Assembly (NCBI RefSeq): GCF_014206975.1
Contig: NZ_JACHOU010000002.1
Coordinates: 186,001 to 250,000 of the forward strand
Direction: 5' to 3'
Length of the DNA stretch: 64,000 nt
Source: Aminobacter aganoensis
Lineage (GTDB): Bacteria; Pseudomonadota; Alphaproteobacteria; Rhizobiales; Rhizobiaceae
Below, piece by piece: positions 48,531 to 57,618 of this stretch (the first letter of the stretch is position 1; every line of letters starts with the position of its first letter). Under the pieces are notes generated by a model that saw only the letters and a list, made by a program, of their open reading frames with translations, made no database searches and had not been told where the DNA came from. The position numbers were made by a program, and so were the translations under genes.

Positions 48531-49109
48531 ATGGACGTCATTCTCCTCGAACGCATTTCCCGCCTCGGCCAGATGGGCGACACCGTCAAGGTCAAGGACG
48601 GCTTTGCCCGCAACTTCCTCCTGCCCAAGGGCAAGGCGCTCCGCGCCAACGAAGCCAATAGGAAGAAGTTCGAAGGCCAGCGCGCCCAGCTCGAAGCCCG
48701 CAACCTCGAGCGCAAGTCGGAAGCCGAGAAGGTTGCCGAGACGCTTGACGGCAAGACGTTCGTGATCGTGCGTTCGGCCGGCGAAACCGGCCAGCTCTAC
48801 GGTTCGGTCTCGAGCCGCGACATCGCGGACCTCCTGGCTGCCGAAGGCTTCACGGTCGGCCGCAACCAGGTCGAACTCAACCAGCCGATCAAGACCATCG
48901 GCCTGACCAATGTCGCGATCGCGCTGCACGCCGAAGTCGAAGTCACCATCACGCTGAACATCGCGCGTACGGCCGACGAAGCCGAGCGTCAGTCGAAGGG
49001 CGAGACGCTGACCACCGCCGAAGCCATCTACGGCGACGACATCAACGAGAACGCCCGTCCTGACAGCTTCTTCGACCCGAACGAAGACGGCGAAGGCGAC
49101 GAAGGCTGA
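48531..49109 (+). CDS. rplI: Large-subunit ribosomal protein bL9
   Basis: A 192-residue L9: [24 protein letters not shown] is the N-terminal RNA-binding domain, then the long helix and C-terminal domain. An acidic tail of about 40 residues ([13 protein letters not shown] ... EDGEGDEG) is longer than in E. coli L9 (149). AAAGGACAAGGAC precedes the ATG. A strong terminator follows. Confidence 0.96.
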   Translation: MDVILLERISRLGQMGDTVKVKDGFARNFLLPKGKALRANEANRKKFEGQRAQLEARNLERKSEAEKVAETLDGKTFVIVRSAGETGQLYGSVSSRDIADLLAAEGFTVGRNQVELNQPIKTIGLTNVAIALHAEVEVTITLNIARTADEAERQSKGETLTTAEAIYGDDINENARPDSFFDPNEDGEGDEG

Positions 49110-49139
49110 TTTTCAGCTTTCCATCCAGTTTTCTGGACC

Positions 49140-49171
49140 AAGCCCGGGTGGAAACACCCGGGCTTTTTTGT
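49140..49171 (+). terminator. Intrinsic terminator of the rpsF-rpsR-rplI operon
   Basis: An 11-bp stem, AAGCCCGGGTG (49140-49150) with CACCCGGGCTT (49155-49165), a GAAA tetraloop and a T-run. It closes the ribosomal operon. Confidence 0.93.
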
Positions 49172-49247
49172 GCCAGGTGGAACCTGAGCGTGCCCGCGCT
49201 AGTTACCCGTTTCTGACAACAGGACTGACACATCGCGAGCATTGCCC

Positions 49248-50537
49248 ATGAACGTGTTGCTGCAGCGCATTTTCGCAAAACTCGTCCGCACAGGAAACCT
49301 GACCGTCACCGGACCCGACGGCGTGCCGCACCGCTTCGGCGACGGCAGTGGCGAGCCGGTCCACATGCTGATCCGAACGCGGCGGGCCGAACGGGCCATC
49401 ACCTTCGATCCGACATTGGCCGTGCCGGAGGCCTACATGGACGGCGAGATGGACATCGTCGAAGGCAACATCTTCGGCTTCATGCGGATTGCCTTCCAGA
49501 ATCTCGGCAACGGCACGGTCGACGCCGCCTGGTCGCGCGCCATCGAAGGCCTGCGGGTGGCGTTGCGCCGCTTCCAGCAGGTCAACACCGCAGCACGGGC
49601 GAAACGCAACGTCGAGCGCCACTACGATCTTTCAGGCGATCTCTACCGGCTCTTCCTCGACAGCGACATGCAATATTCCTGCGCCTATTTCGCCAACCCC
49701 GAAATGACGCTGGAAGAAGCCCAAACGGCCAAGAAGGCGCACATCGCCGCCAAGATGCGGCTCAAGCCAGGCCAGTCGGTGCTCGACATCGGCTCCGGCT
49801 GGGGCGGCCTCGGGCTCTATCTTGCGCGGTCGTTCGAAGCGCAGGTGTTGGGCGTCACGCTGTCTTCCGAGCAGCACGCGGTCGCCACCGAACGCGCCCA
49901 TCAGGAAGGCCTCGACAGCCACGTCCACTTCGAAATCCGCGATTATCGCGACCTCGTCGAGCGCTTCGACCGCATCGTCTCGGTCGGCATGTTCGAGCAT
50001 GTCGGCGTCAATCACTACCGCACCTTCTTCGACACCGTCGCCAAGCGGCTGAAACCCGATGGCGTGATGGTGCTGCATTCGATCGGCCGTTTCGGCCCGC
50101 CGACGGCGACGAGCGCATTCATCCGCAAATACATCTTCCCCGGCGGCTATATCCCTGCCCTGTCGGAAGTCCTGCCGGCGATCGAGAAGGCGGGGCTGAT
50201 GGTCGCCGACGTCGAGGTCCTGCGGCTCCACTATGCCGAGACGCTGAAGCATTGGAGCAAGCGCTTCGCCGCCAACCGGGACAAGGCCAAGGCGATCTAT
50301 GACGAGCGCTTCTGCCGGATGTGGGAATTCTACCTGGCAGCATCCGAAGCCGCCTTCCGCTGGCAGGACCTGATGGTGTTCCAGATCCAGATCACCCACC
50401 GAAACGACACGCTGCCGCTGACCCGCGACTACATCGGCAAGTGCGAGAAGGCGCTGGCCATGCACGAGATGGCGCATCGCACCGCCGAACCGACGACCAA
50501 GGCCGGGCGCAAACGCACGGTCGGCGACAAGGAATAG
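49248..50537 (+). CDS. cfa: Cyclopropane-fatty-acyl-phospholipid synthase family protein
   Basis: A 429-residue SAM-dependent enzyme. The central domain has the SAM motif VLDIGSGWGGLGLYLA, the CFA hallmark YDLSGDLYRLFLDSDMQYSCAYF, and VGMFEHVGVNHY. It adds a methylene bridge to unsaturated acyl chains of membrane phospholipids. Rhizobia often have two cfa-type genes, so this may not be the main one. ATG 49248 is chosen; a TTG two codons upstream is in frame. The C-terminus is Lys/Arg-rich. Confidence 0.92.
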   Translation: MNVLLQRIFAKLVRTGNLTVTGPDGVPHRFGDGSGEPVHMLIRTRRAERAITFDPTLAVPEAYMDGEMDIVEGNIFGFMRIAFQNLGNGTVDAAWSRAIEGLRVALRRFQQVNTAARAKRNVERHYDLSGDLYRLFLDSDMQYSCAYFANPEMTLEEAQTAKKAHIAAKMRLKPGQSVLDIGSGWGGLGLYLARSFEAQVLGVTLSSEQHAVATERAHQEGLDSHVHFEIRDYRDLVERFDRIVSVGMFEHVGVNHYRTFFDTVAKRLKPDGVMVLHSIGRFGPPTATSAFIRKYIFPGGYIPALSEVLPAIEKAGLMVADVEVLRLHYAETLKHWSKRFAANRDKAKAIYDERFCRMWEFYLAASEAAFRWQDLMVFQIQITHRNDTLPLTRDYIGKCEKALAMHEMAHRTAEPTTKAGRKRTVGDKE

Positions 50538-50620
50538 GATCCAACAGGCCGATGTCAGGCCTTGCCCCACATGGGCTCGCATAGGACAAAGCCCGTCTCC
50601 CCTTCGAGCCGGGCTTTGTC

Positions 50621-50944
50621 ATGACCTATGCCATCTACGTCGCTGCCGCACTTGCCGAGATCGCCGGCTGCTTTGCCTTCTGGGCGTGGTGGCGGCTTGA
50701 CAAGTCGCCACTCTGGCTGGTGCCGGGCCTCGTCTCGCTCGTCGCCTTCGCCTGGCTGCTCACACTGGTCGAAGCCAGTGCCGCGGGCCGCGCTTACGCC
50801 GCCTATGGCGGCATCTACATCGCCGCCTCGCTGTGCTGGCTGTGGCTCGCCGAAGGCGTACGGCCCGACCGCTGGGACATCATCGGCGCGGCCATCTGCA
50901 TTTTCGGCGCCTCGGTCATCCTGCTCGCGCCGCGGGGCGCGTAG
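50621..50944 (+). CDS. YnfA family small membrane protein (UPF0060)
   Basis: A 107-residue protein with four membrane segments. It starts [21 protein letters not shown] and contains [21 protein letters not shown], the family signature. Members resemble small multidrug-resistance efflux pumps, but the role is not proven here. It has its own unit between cfa and dnaB. Confidence 0.92.
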   Translation: MTYAIYVAAALAEIAGCFAFWAWWRLDKSPLWLVPGLVSLVAFAWLLTLVEASAAGRAYAAYGGIYIAASLCWLWLAEGVRPDRWDIIGAAICIFGASVILLAPRGA

Positions 50945-51159
50945 CCGCTGGGGCGGGATGGTCTTACCCAGCGTCGCGGTCTAGGATTCGGTCACAGTCA
51001 AACTGATTCCAACCGCAGGAAAAGTGTCCTGTGGATTAGTTGGGCCAGCCTGTGAATTTTTGGACAAACTAGGTCCTAAAGAAAAGAAAGTCAGACCGAG
51101 ACCGCTTTTCTGGATTGGACTCTGATACGGGAGTATCTCTCTCAGAGACGGGGAAGACA

Positions 51160-52656
51160 TTGGCTGAGGCAGCGCGCAAGTTCGAAGTGGCGGAAACCCC
51201 GCTCTACCGGGAAGCCCCGAACAACATCGAGGCCGAGCAGGCGCTGCTGGGCGCGATGCTGATCAACAACGACGCCTTCTACCGCGTCTCCGACTTCCTC
51301 AAGGCGACCCACTTCTACGAGCCGCTGCACCGCAAGATCTTCGAGGTCTCGTCCGAGCTCATTCGCATGGGCAAGATGGCGAACCCGGTTACCCTCAAGA
51401 CATTCCTGCCGGTCGACGAAAAGGTCGGCGACATGACCGTCCTGCAGTATCTGGTGGCGCTGGCGGCCAATGCCGTCACCGTCATCAATGCCGCCGACTA
51501 CGGCCGTGCCGTCTACGACCTCGCCACGCGGCGTGCGCTGATCACCGTCGGCGAGGACATGGTCAACATCGCCTATGACGCGCCGGTCGACATGTCGCCG
51601 TCGGAGCAGATCGAGGATGCCGAACGCCGCCTGTTCGAACTCGCCGAAACCGGCCGCTACGATGGCGGCTTCGAAAGCTTCTCCGACGCGGTCAAGACCG
51701 CCATCGACATGGCCAGCGCCGCCTACATGCGCGACGGCCACCTCTCCGGCATCGCCAGCGGCTTGCAGGATCTCGACGCCCGCATGGGCGGCCTGCAATC
51801 CTCCGACTTGATCGTGCTCGCCGGCCGCCCCGGCATGGGCAAGACCTCGCTCGTCACCAACATCGCCTTCAACGTCGCCCACGCCTATGTCCCGGCGCAG
51901 CAGGCCGACGGCTCGTTCAAGGCCGAGAATGGAGGCGTCGTCGGCTTCTTCTCGCTCGAAATGTCGTCCGAGCAGTTGGCTACCCGTATCATTTCCGAGC
52001 AGGCCGAGGTGCCCTCCTCCAAGATCCGCCGCGGCGATCTCACCGAAGCCGATTTCGAAAAGCTGGTCAGTTGCACTCAGACGCTGCAGAAGATCCCGCT
52101 GTTCATCGACTCGACCGGCGGTATCTCGATCGCCCAGCTCTCTGCGCGCGCCCGCCGCCTCAAGCGCCAGCGCGGCCTCGACCTCATCATCATCGACTAT
52201 ATCCAGCTGATGCAGGGCTCGTCGGCCAAGTCGTCGCAGAACCGCGTCCAGGAAATCACCGAGATCACCACCGGCCTCAAGGCGCTGGCCAAGGAACTCA
52301 ACGTCCCGATCATCGCGCTGTCGCAGCTGTCGCGTCAGGTCGAAAGCCGCGACGACAAGCGCCCTCAGCTCTCCGACCTTCGTGAATCAGGCTCGATCGA
52401 GCAGGACGCCGACGTCGTTATCTTCGTCTACCGCGAGGAGTACTACCTCAAGAACAAGGAGCCGAAGCCGGGCACCGACGACTACATCAAGTGGGAGGGC
52501 GACATGGCCGAGGTTCGCGGCAAGGCCGAAGTCATCGTCGCCAAGCAGCGTCACGGCCCGACCGGCACCGTCAGCCTCGGCTTCCAGGGTGAGTTCACCC
52601 GCTTCTTCGACCTCGCGCCCGAGCATCATTTGCCGGACAGGTTCGGGGAAGAGTAG
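51160..52656 (+). CDS. dnaB: Replicative DNA helicase
   Basis: A 498-residue DnaB. The N-terminal domain starts AEAARKFEVAETPLYREAP; Walker A is AGRPGMGKTSL, Walker B LIIIDYIQLMQG, and the H4 and arginine-finger regions (SQLSRQVESRDDKRPQLSD) follow. The hexamer unwinds DNA at the fork. No intein is present. The start is uncertain: a TTG at 51160 has GGGGAAG upstream; an in-frame TTG at 51115 would add 15 residues. Confidence 0.95.
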   Translation: MAEAARKFEVAETPLYREAPNNIEAEQALLGAMLINNDAFYRVSDFLKATHFYEPLHRKIFEVSSELIRMGKMANPVTLKTFLPVDEKVGDMTVLQYLVALAANAVTVINAADYGRAVYDLATRRALITVGEDMVNIAYDAPVDMSPSEQIEDAERRLFELAETGRYDGGFESFSDAVKTAIDMASAAYMRDGHLSGIASGLQDLDARMGGLQSSDLIVLAGRPGMGKTSLVTNIAFNVAHAYVPAQQADGSFKAENGGVVGFFSLEMSSEQLATRIISEQAEVPSSKIRRGDLTEADFEKLVSCTQTLQKIPLFIDSTGGISIAQLSARARRLKRQRGLDLIIIDYIQLMQGSSAKSSQNRVQEITEITTGLKALAKELNVPIIALSQLSRQVESRDDKRPQLSDLRESGSIEQDADVVIFVYREEYYLKNKEPKPGTDDYIKWEGDMAEVRGKAEVIVAKQRHGPTGTVSLGFQGEFTRFFDLAPEHHLPDRFGEE

Positions 52657-52677
52657 GCTTTGTCCAACGCGGCATTC

Positions 52678-52869
52678 CTTCGCACCACCCTCTGGCCTGC
52701 CGGCCATCTCCCCCGCAAGGGGGGAGATCAATCGCATCGCCGGCGGCGGTCATCCTGCATGCTTGCCAGTGCAGGCTTCGCAAGGTTGGTGATTGGCCCC
52801 GGCGCCGAAGAAGGCGTGATCTCCCCCCTTGCGGGGGAGATGTCCGGCAGGACAGAGGGGGGTGCGAAG
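52678..52869. repeat. MITE-like element with 53-bp inverted repeats
   Basis: The arm 52678-52730 and the reverse complement of 52817-52869 agree at 50 of 53 positions, around an 86-bp spacer. Each arm contains an inner palindrome, ATCTCCCCC ... GGGGGGAGAT. No open frame or transposase is inside. It fills most of the dnaB-radA gap and ends 40 bp before the radA ATG. It resembles dispersed non-coding repeats that I recall from Mesorhizobium genomes. Confidence 0.88.
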
Positions 52870-52909
52870 AAGCCCTACCTCCCCCACTCAGCATCGCAGC
52901 ACCCCACCC

Positions 52910-54313
52910 ATGGCTAAGCCCCGCGTCCAATTCATCTGCCAGAACTGCGGTGCCGCGCATCAGCGCTGGGCCGGCAAATGCGATTCCTGCGGAGAGTGGA
53001 ACACGCTCGTCGAGGAAGGCACGGCCGGCGGCATCGGCTCCGGACCGGGTTCGCTCAAGAGCGCGCGCAAGGGCCGTCCCGTTACGCTGACCTCGCTCGA
53101 TGGCGACATCGAGGATGCGCCGCGCATCGTCTCGGGGATCGGCGAACTCGACCGTGCCACCGGCGGCGGCTTCGTGCGCGGCTCGGCGCTGCTGATCGGC
53201 GGCGATCCCGGCATCGGCAAGTCGACGCTGCTGACCCAGGCGGCGGCAGCACTCGCCGCGCGCGGCCACCGCGTCGTCTATGTCTCGGGCGAAGAGGCCG
53301 TCGCCCAGATCAGGCTGCGCGCCCAGCGCCTCGGCGTTGCCACCACGCCGGTGGAACTCGCCGCCGAGACCAATGTCGAGGACATCCTCGCCACCATCGC
53401 CGACGGCAAGCGGCCGGACCTCGTCATTATCGATTCGATCCAGACGCTGTGGACCGACCTCGCCGATTCGGCACCCGGCACGGTCACGCAGGTGCGTGCA
53501 GCGTCCCAGGCGATGATCCGCTACGCCAAGTCGACGGGTGCCGCCGTCGTGCTCGTCGGCCATGTCACCAAGGAAGGCCAGATCGCCGGCCCCCGCGTCG
53601 TCGAGCACATGGTCGACGGCGTGCTCTATTTCGAGGGCGAAGGCGGCCACCATTTCCGCATCCTGCGCACGGTCAAGAACCGCTTCGGCCCGACCGACGA
53701 GATCGGCGTCTTCGAGATGTCCGACAAGGGTCTGCGCGAGGTCGCCAACCCCTCAGAGCTGTTTTTGGGCGAGCGCCATTCCAAGGCGCCGGGTGCCGCG
53801 GTGTTTGCGGCAATCGAGGGCACGCGGCCGGTGCTGGTCGAGATCCAGGCGCTGGTGGCGGCGTCGTCGCTGGGCACGCCGCGTCGCGCCGTCGTCGGCT
53901 GGGACTCGTCGCGGCTGTCGATGATTCTCGCCGTGCTCGAGGCGCATTGCGGAGTCCGCTTCGGCCAGCACGACGTCTATCTCAACGTTGCCGGCGGCTA
54001 TCGCATATCCGAGCCGGCCGCCGACCTGGCGGTCGCTTCCGCACTGGTTTCATCGCTCACCGGTCTTGCCCTGCCTGCTGATTGCGTCTATTTCGGCGAA
54101 ATCAGCCTTTCTGGCGCCGTGAGGCCGGTTGCGCATGCACAGCAACGCCTTAAAGAGGCCGAAAAGTTGGGCTTCGGAAGGGCAGTCCTGCCCGCCGGCA
54201 GTGGGGACATCGCAGGTGGAATCGGGGCCGGTTCGTTCCAGCCGACCGCACTCGCGGATCTGGTGGCGCGGATAGCCGGCTCAAGACGAAGCCGCGCGGA
54301 AGAGACGGATTGA
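52910..54313 (+). CDS. radA: DNA repair protein RadA
   Basis: A 467-residue RadA/Sms. A C4 zinc finger (CQNCGAAHQRWAGKCDSCG) is followed by a RecA-like ATPase (Walker A GGDPGIGKST), the RadA-specific KNRFG motif (VKNRFGPTDEIG) and a Lon-like C-terminal domain. It helps branch migration in recombination repair. The ATG at 52910 is the family start; the frame stays open into the repeat element. Confidence 0.95.
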   Translation: MAKPRVQFICQNCGAAHQRWAGKCDSCGEWNTLVEEGTAGGIGSGPGSLKSARKGRPVTLTSLDGDIEDAPRIVSGIGELDRATGGGFVRGSALLIGGDPGIGKSTLLTQAAAALAARGHRVVYVSGEEAVAQIRLRAQRLGVATTPVELAAETNVEDILATIADGKRPDLVIIDSIQTLWTDLADSAPGTVTQVRAASQAMIRYAKSTGAAVVLVGHVTKEGQIAGPRVVEHMVDGVLYFEGEGGHHFRILRTVKNRFGPTDEIGVFEMSDKGLREVANPSELFLGERHSKAPGAAVFAAIEGTRPVLVEIQALVAASSLGTPRRAVVGWDSSRLSMILAVLEAHCGVRFGQHDVYLNVAGGYRISEPAADLAVASALVSSLTGLALPADCVYFGEISLSGAVRPVAHAQQRLKEAEKLGFGRAVLPAGSGDIAGGIGAGSFQPTALADLVARIAGSRRSRAEETD

Positions 54314-54340
54314 AACCGTCGTCAGGGAGTGAGAGACACT

Positions 54341-54949
54341 ATGCCGATTACGCTGCTTGACGGAATTCTGGTCGGCTTCACCCTGGTTTCGGCGATGCTG
54401 GCCATGGTGCGCGGCTTCTCGCGCGAGGTACTTTCGGTCGCCTCCTGGGCCGCTGCCGCGGCTGCCGCCTTCTTCTTCTACAAGCCGGTGGTGCCCTACG
54501 TTCAGCCCTATATCGACAACGAGAAGATCGCGATGGCCGCAGCCGCCGGCATCGTCTTCATCATCGCGCTGATCGTCGTCACCATCATCACCATGAAGAT
54601 TGCAGACTTCATCATCGACAGCCGCATCGGCGCGCTCGATCGGACGCTCGGCTTCCTCTACGGTGCGGCGCGCGGCATCCTGGTGGTGGCCGTTGGGCTG
54701 TTGTTCTTCAACTGGCTGGTCGGCGACAAGTCGCCCGCCTGGGTTTCCGAGGCGAAGTCGCGGCCGCTGCTCGAAAGCATCGGCACGACGATCGAGAACA
54801 TGCTGCCGGAAGATCCCGAGAACTCGATCCTCAAGAAGCTCAATTCGCAGGGCGAGCCCGAGACCGGCACCGCCACGCCGCCTGCCGAAGGTGGCGCCGA
54901 CGAGCCCGCCGGCGCACCCGCGGCCGAGACGCCGCCCGCCAACAACTGA
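54341..54949 (+). CDS. cvpA: CvpA family membrane protein
   Basis: A 202-residue protein with four membrane segments (first: DGILVGFTLVSAMLAMVRGFSR) and a disordered Pro/Ala/Glu-rich tail (ETGTATPPAEGG onward). CvpA is linked to colicin V export and envelope stress in E. coli. It is usually followed by purF; here it is separated from purF by the DUF6282/MFS pair. ATG 54341 is preferred over the in-frame GTG at 54329. Confidence 0.9.
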   Translation: MPITLLDGILVGFTLVSAMLAMVRGFSREVLSVASWAAAAAAAFFFYKPVVPYVQPYIDNEKIAMAAAAGIVFIIALIVVTIITMKIADFIIDSRIGALDRTLGFLYGAARGILVVAVGLLFFNWLVGDKSPAWVSEAKSRPLLESIGTTIENMLPEDPENSILKKLNSQGEPETGTATPPAEGGADEPAGAPAAETPPANN

Positions 54950-54957
54950 GCGACTTC

Positions 54958-54981
54958 GCGATCATCAGGACTGGTGATCGC
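54958..54981. terminator. Stem-loop directly after cvpA (first of two)
   Basis: GCGATCATCA (54958-54967) pairs with TGGTGATCGC (54972-54981), with one G-T pair and a 4-base loop. It starts 9 bp after the cvpA stop. No T-run follows. Confidence 0.55.
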
Positions 54982-54994
54982 ACGTGACTTTCTT

Positions 54995-55028
54995 GAACGC
55001 CGTGCCTCCCTTGGGAGGCACAGCGTTC
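54995..55028. terminator. Long stem-loop after cvpA (second of two)
   Basis: 54995-55009 pairs with 55014-55028: eight base pairs, one mismatch, then six more, with a 4-base loop. There is no T-run on either strand. It lies between the converging cvpA and DUF6282 genes. Confidence 0.55.
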
Positions 55029-55122
55029 TGCATTCTGGAAGCTAACGATATCGCCATCCGGTAGCAGCCACTGGGCCGACGCGCCCCGGTCAGAGCACGT
55101 CAAACTTCAGCCAATTCCGCGA

Positions 55123-56055
55123 TCACTTCATGTCTTCGAACAGAAGCTTGTTGGTGTTCATGACCGACATCTGGACGATGTCGTCTTCCTTGACGCCGCG
55201 CGCCTGCAATTCGGAGAAGAATTCGCGCAGGGCATCGCCGACGCCGGCCGAGAACACCTGCCCGACGTCCGACGACAGAATCACGCCCTGCGACCCAACC
55301 CCCTCGATGACTTCGATGTACTGTTCGTAGCTCAGGTCATCCATCGCGAGGTTGACGAAGGCCAGTTCGCTGTAGGCGCCATATTCTTCCCACATGCGCC
55401 GCATTGTCTCGGGATCGAGTTCGGTGGTCTGGAACAGCGGATGCGTCATGATGATCCGGCGAATGCCCATCTCATGGGCGATGCGGACGACCGTCAGGGT
55501 CTCGTTGCGGTCGAAATGCCCCGTCGCTAGGATGAGGTCGTTGTCGGCGATGACCTGCAGCGCACGCCTGAGCGCAGCCATCTTGTCGTCATTGCCCTCG
55601 TCCAGCGTATAGCCGGTGCCCTCGGCATAATACCTGGTGTACTGCCCCTTGATACCCCAGGCTTCGGACAGGTCGCGGCGATTGTATTTCCGCAAATGGG
55701 CCTCGCAGCACATCGTCGGCATCCAGACCACGAAACGGTCGGAATCGGGGTCGGCCGCCGTCACGTCGCGCTTCCAGCCGGAAAGCGCCGAGCGCACGCC
55801 GTGGTCGTCGACGCCGCCGCAGCCGAAATTCAGGGCAACGGAACCGACCAGTGCCACCTTGTCGTCGGGCCGGCGCAACTGGCTGACCTGCCCGGTGGTC
55901 GGCTGGAAGTGGTTCTTCATCACCACGCCGAATCCTTCTTTCCGCGCCTCGGCCGCGAGCGTCTCAGCGCTGTATTTCCGGCGTAAGAATTCCGGTCCGA
56001 TATGCACATGCATATCGATCACGCGCTTGTCGCCAACGTGCGGTAGTGCCTTCAT
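55123..56055 (-). CDS. DUF6282 family protein (amidohydrolase-like metal-dependent hydrolase)
   Basis: A 310-residue protein with a TIM-barrel amidohydrolase pattern: VIDMHVHIGPE (HxH at 16-18), KNHFQPT, ILATGHFDRNE, IIMTHPLFQ and the late Asp in LSSDVGQVF, which together could bind one or two metals. The family name DUF6282 is from memory of its DMHVHIGP start; the substrate is unknown. It is divergent from an MFS importer, with a 20-bp palindrome 31 bp before its ATG. The pair looks like a small catabolic unit for one compound. Confidence 0.82.
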   Translation of the reverse strand: MKALPHVGDKRVIDMHVHIGPEFLRRKYSAETLAAEARKEGFGVVMKNHFQPTTGQVSQLRRPDDKVALVGSVALNFGCGGVDDHGVRSALSGWKRDVTAADPDSDRFVVWMPTMCCEAHLRKYNRRDLSEAWGIKGQYTRYYAEGTGYTLDEGNDDKMAALRRALQVIADNDLILATGHFDRNETLTVVRIAHEMGIRRIIMTHPLFQTTELDPETMRRMWEEYGAYSELAFVNLAMDDLSYEQYIEVIEGVGSQGVILSSDVGQVFSAGVGDALREFFSELQARGVKEDDIVQMSVMNTNKLLFEDMK

Positions 56056-56086
56056 TACCCAACTCCATTCCTGGTCACGGCAGTAA

Positions 56087-56106
56087 AATTATGTATATAC
56101 ATAATT
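56087..56106. promoter_or_regulatory. Perfect 20-bp palindromic operator, copy 1
   Basis: AATTATGTATATACATAATT is its own reverse complement over all 20 bases, centred on GTATATAC. It lies 31 bp upstream of the DUF6282 start. It resembles operators of GntR-family (FCD type) regulators. The regulator gene is not in this window. Confidence 0.75.
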
Positions 56107-56266
56107 ACTATTCTATACGCATGGAAGCTTGTCAACACGCCGCCGCGAGCCATTGCCGCGGCGACCAATGCGTCTCTGCTTGCCAACGCTCGCTGTAGCC
56201 AAGTTCCTGGCTTGCGAGTCAAGCCGACAGCATGCATGAGCTCTTTGGCTCAGCTTGCGCAACTTC

Positions 56267-56286
56267 AATTATGTATATACTTATTT
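56267..56286. promoter_or_regulatory. Second operator copy, imperfect palindrome
   Basis: The first 14 bases (AATTATGTATATAC) are identical to copy 1; the right half differs (TTATTT against ATAATT), leaving two unpaired symmetric positions. It lies 65 bp before the MFS ATG. Confidence 0.68.
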
Positions 56287-56351
56287 TCGCGGCTTGAAGC
56301 CGCGCCTCCATCGTGTCGCGTGGGCAGAGCGCATTTACTGGGAAGGAAAGC

Positions 56352-57608
56352 ATGTCAATTAAGTCTTCTACGGCGCAGTCGCCGACCCTCGCGGACGATC
56401 GGGACGCGCCCGTCAACAGCTACGCGCGCAAGGCGTTGATCGCATCCAATCTTGGGTACGCGATGGACGGTTTCGATCTGATGATCCTGAGCTTCATGCT
56501 GCCGGCGGTCACCGTCGGCCTGGCTCTTTCGAGCTCGGAGGCAGGCTCGCTGATCACATGGACGCTGATCGGCGCCGTGATCGGCGGCCTGATCGTCGGT
56601 GCCCTCAGCGACCGTTTCGGCCGCATCCGCGTCCTGTCGTGGACCATCCTGCTGTTTGGTGTGTTCACCGGTCTTTGCGCCCTCGCGCAGGGTTATTGGG
56701 ACCTCCTCATCTACCGCACCATCGCCGGCATCGGCCTGGGCGGCGAGTTCGGCATCGGCATGGCGCTGGTTGCAGAGGCCTGGCCGGCACACAAGCGGGC
56801 GCGGGCTTCGTCCTATGTCGCGCTCGGATGGCAGGCCGGCGTCCTGGGCGCGGCACTGCTCACGCCGCTGCTGCTGCCGTTGATCGGCTGGCGCGGCATG
56901 TTCGTGATCGGACTGATCCCGGCCGTGGTGGCCTTCGTCCTGCGCAAATACCTGCACGAGCCGGAAATGTTCGTGGCCGCGGCCAAGAAGGATGCGGGAA
57001 AGCGCGTCAACCCGTTCCGCTACCTGGTCGCGGACCGCGAGTCGCTGCGGTCGACGATCGGCATCGGCATCATGACGTCGGCGCAGAACTTCGGCTATTA
57101 TGGCACGATGATCTGGCTGCCGGCCTACCTGTCGACGCAGATGGGCTTCTCGCTCACCAAGTCGGCGATGTGGACGTCGGTCACCGTGCTGGGCGGCGCT
57201 GTCGGCATGTGGATCTTCGGCCATCTGGCCGACCGTTTCGGCCGCAAGCCGCTGTTCATCGCCTTCCAGATCGGCGCAATGGCGATGGCCTTCGTCTATC
57301 CGCAGATCAAGGACCCGATGGCGCTGCTTGTTGCCGGCGCGATCACCGGCGTCTTCCTGAGCGGCATGATCGGCGGCTACGGTGCCCTGATCTCCGAAAG
57401 CTACCCGACGCAGGCCCGTGCGACGGCACAAAACGTGCTGTTCAACGTCGGTCGCGGCATCGGCGGCTTCGGCCCGCTGGTCATCGGCTGGCTGGCGACG
57501 CAATATTCGCTCTCCGCCGGCCTGTCGTTCCTGGTCTTTGTCTGGGCAATCGATATTCTTGCCACGGTCTTCCTGATCAAGGAACGCAAGGGCGTTGAAC
57601 TGGCCTGA
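56352..57608 (+). CDS. MFS transporter, aromatic acid/metabolite:H+ symporter type
   Basis: A 418-residue, 12-segment MFS importer. AMDGFDLMILSFMLP (TM1), GALSDRFGRIRVL (loop 2-3) and GHLADRFGRKPLF (loop 8-9) are typical of the aromatic acid/sialate-like symporter group; the Asp in TM1 is the usual proton/substrate residue. GGAAGGAAAG places the ATG at 56352. It is divergent from the DUF6282 gene and shares its operator region, so it probably imports that enzyme's substrate. Confidence 0.9.
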   Translation: MSIKSSTAQSPTLADDRDAPVNSYARKALIASNLGYAMDGFDLMILSFMLPAVTVGLALSSSEAGSLITWTLIGAVIGGLIVGALSDRFGRIRVLSWTILLFGVFTGLCALAQGYWDLLIYRTIAGIGLGGEFGIGMALVAEAWPAHKRARASSYVALGWQAGVLGAALLTPLLLPLIGWRGMFVIGLIPAVVAFVLRKYLHEPEMFVAAAKKDAGKRVNPFRYLVADRESLRSTIGIGIMTSAQNFGYYGTMIWLPAYLSTQMGFSLTKSAMWTSVTVLGGAVGMWIFGHLADRFGRKPLFIAFQIGAMAMAFVYPQIKDPMALLVAGAITGVFLSGMIGGYGALISESYPTQARATAQNVLFNVGRGIGGFGPLVIGWLATQYSLSAGLSFLVFVWAIDILATVFLIKERKGVELA

Positions 57609-57618
57609 TAGGCCAAAT

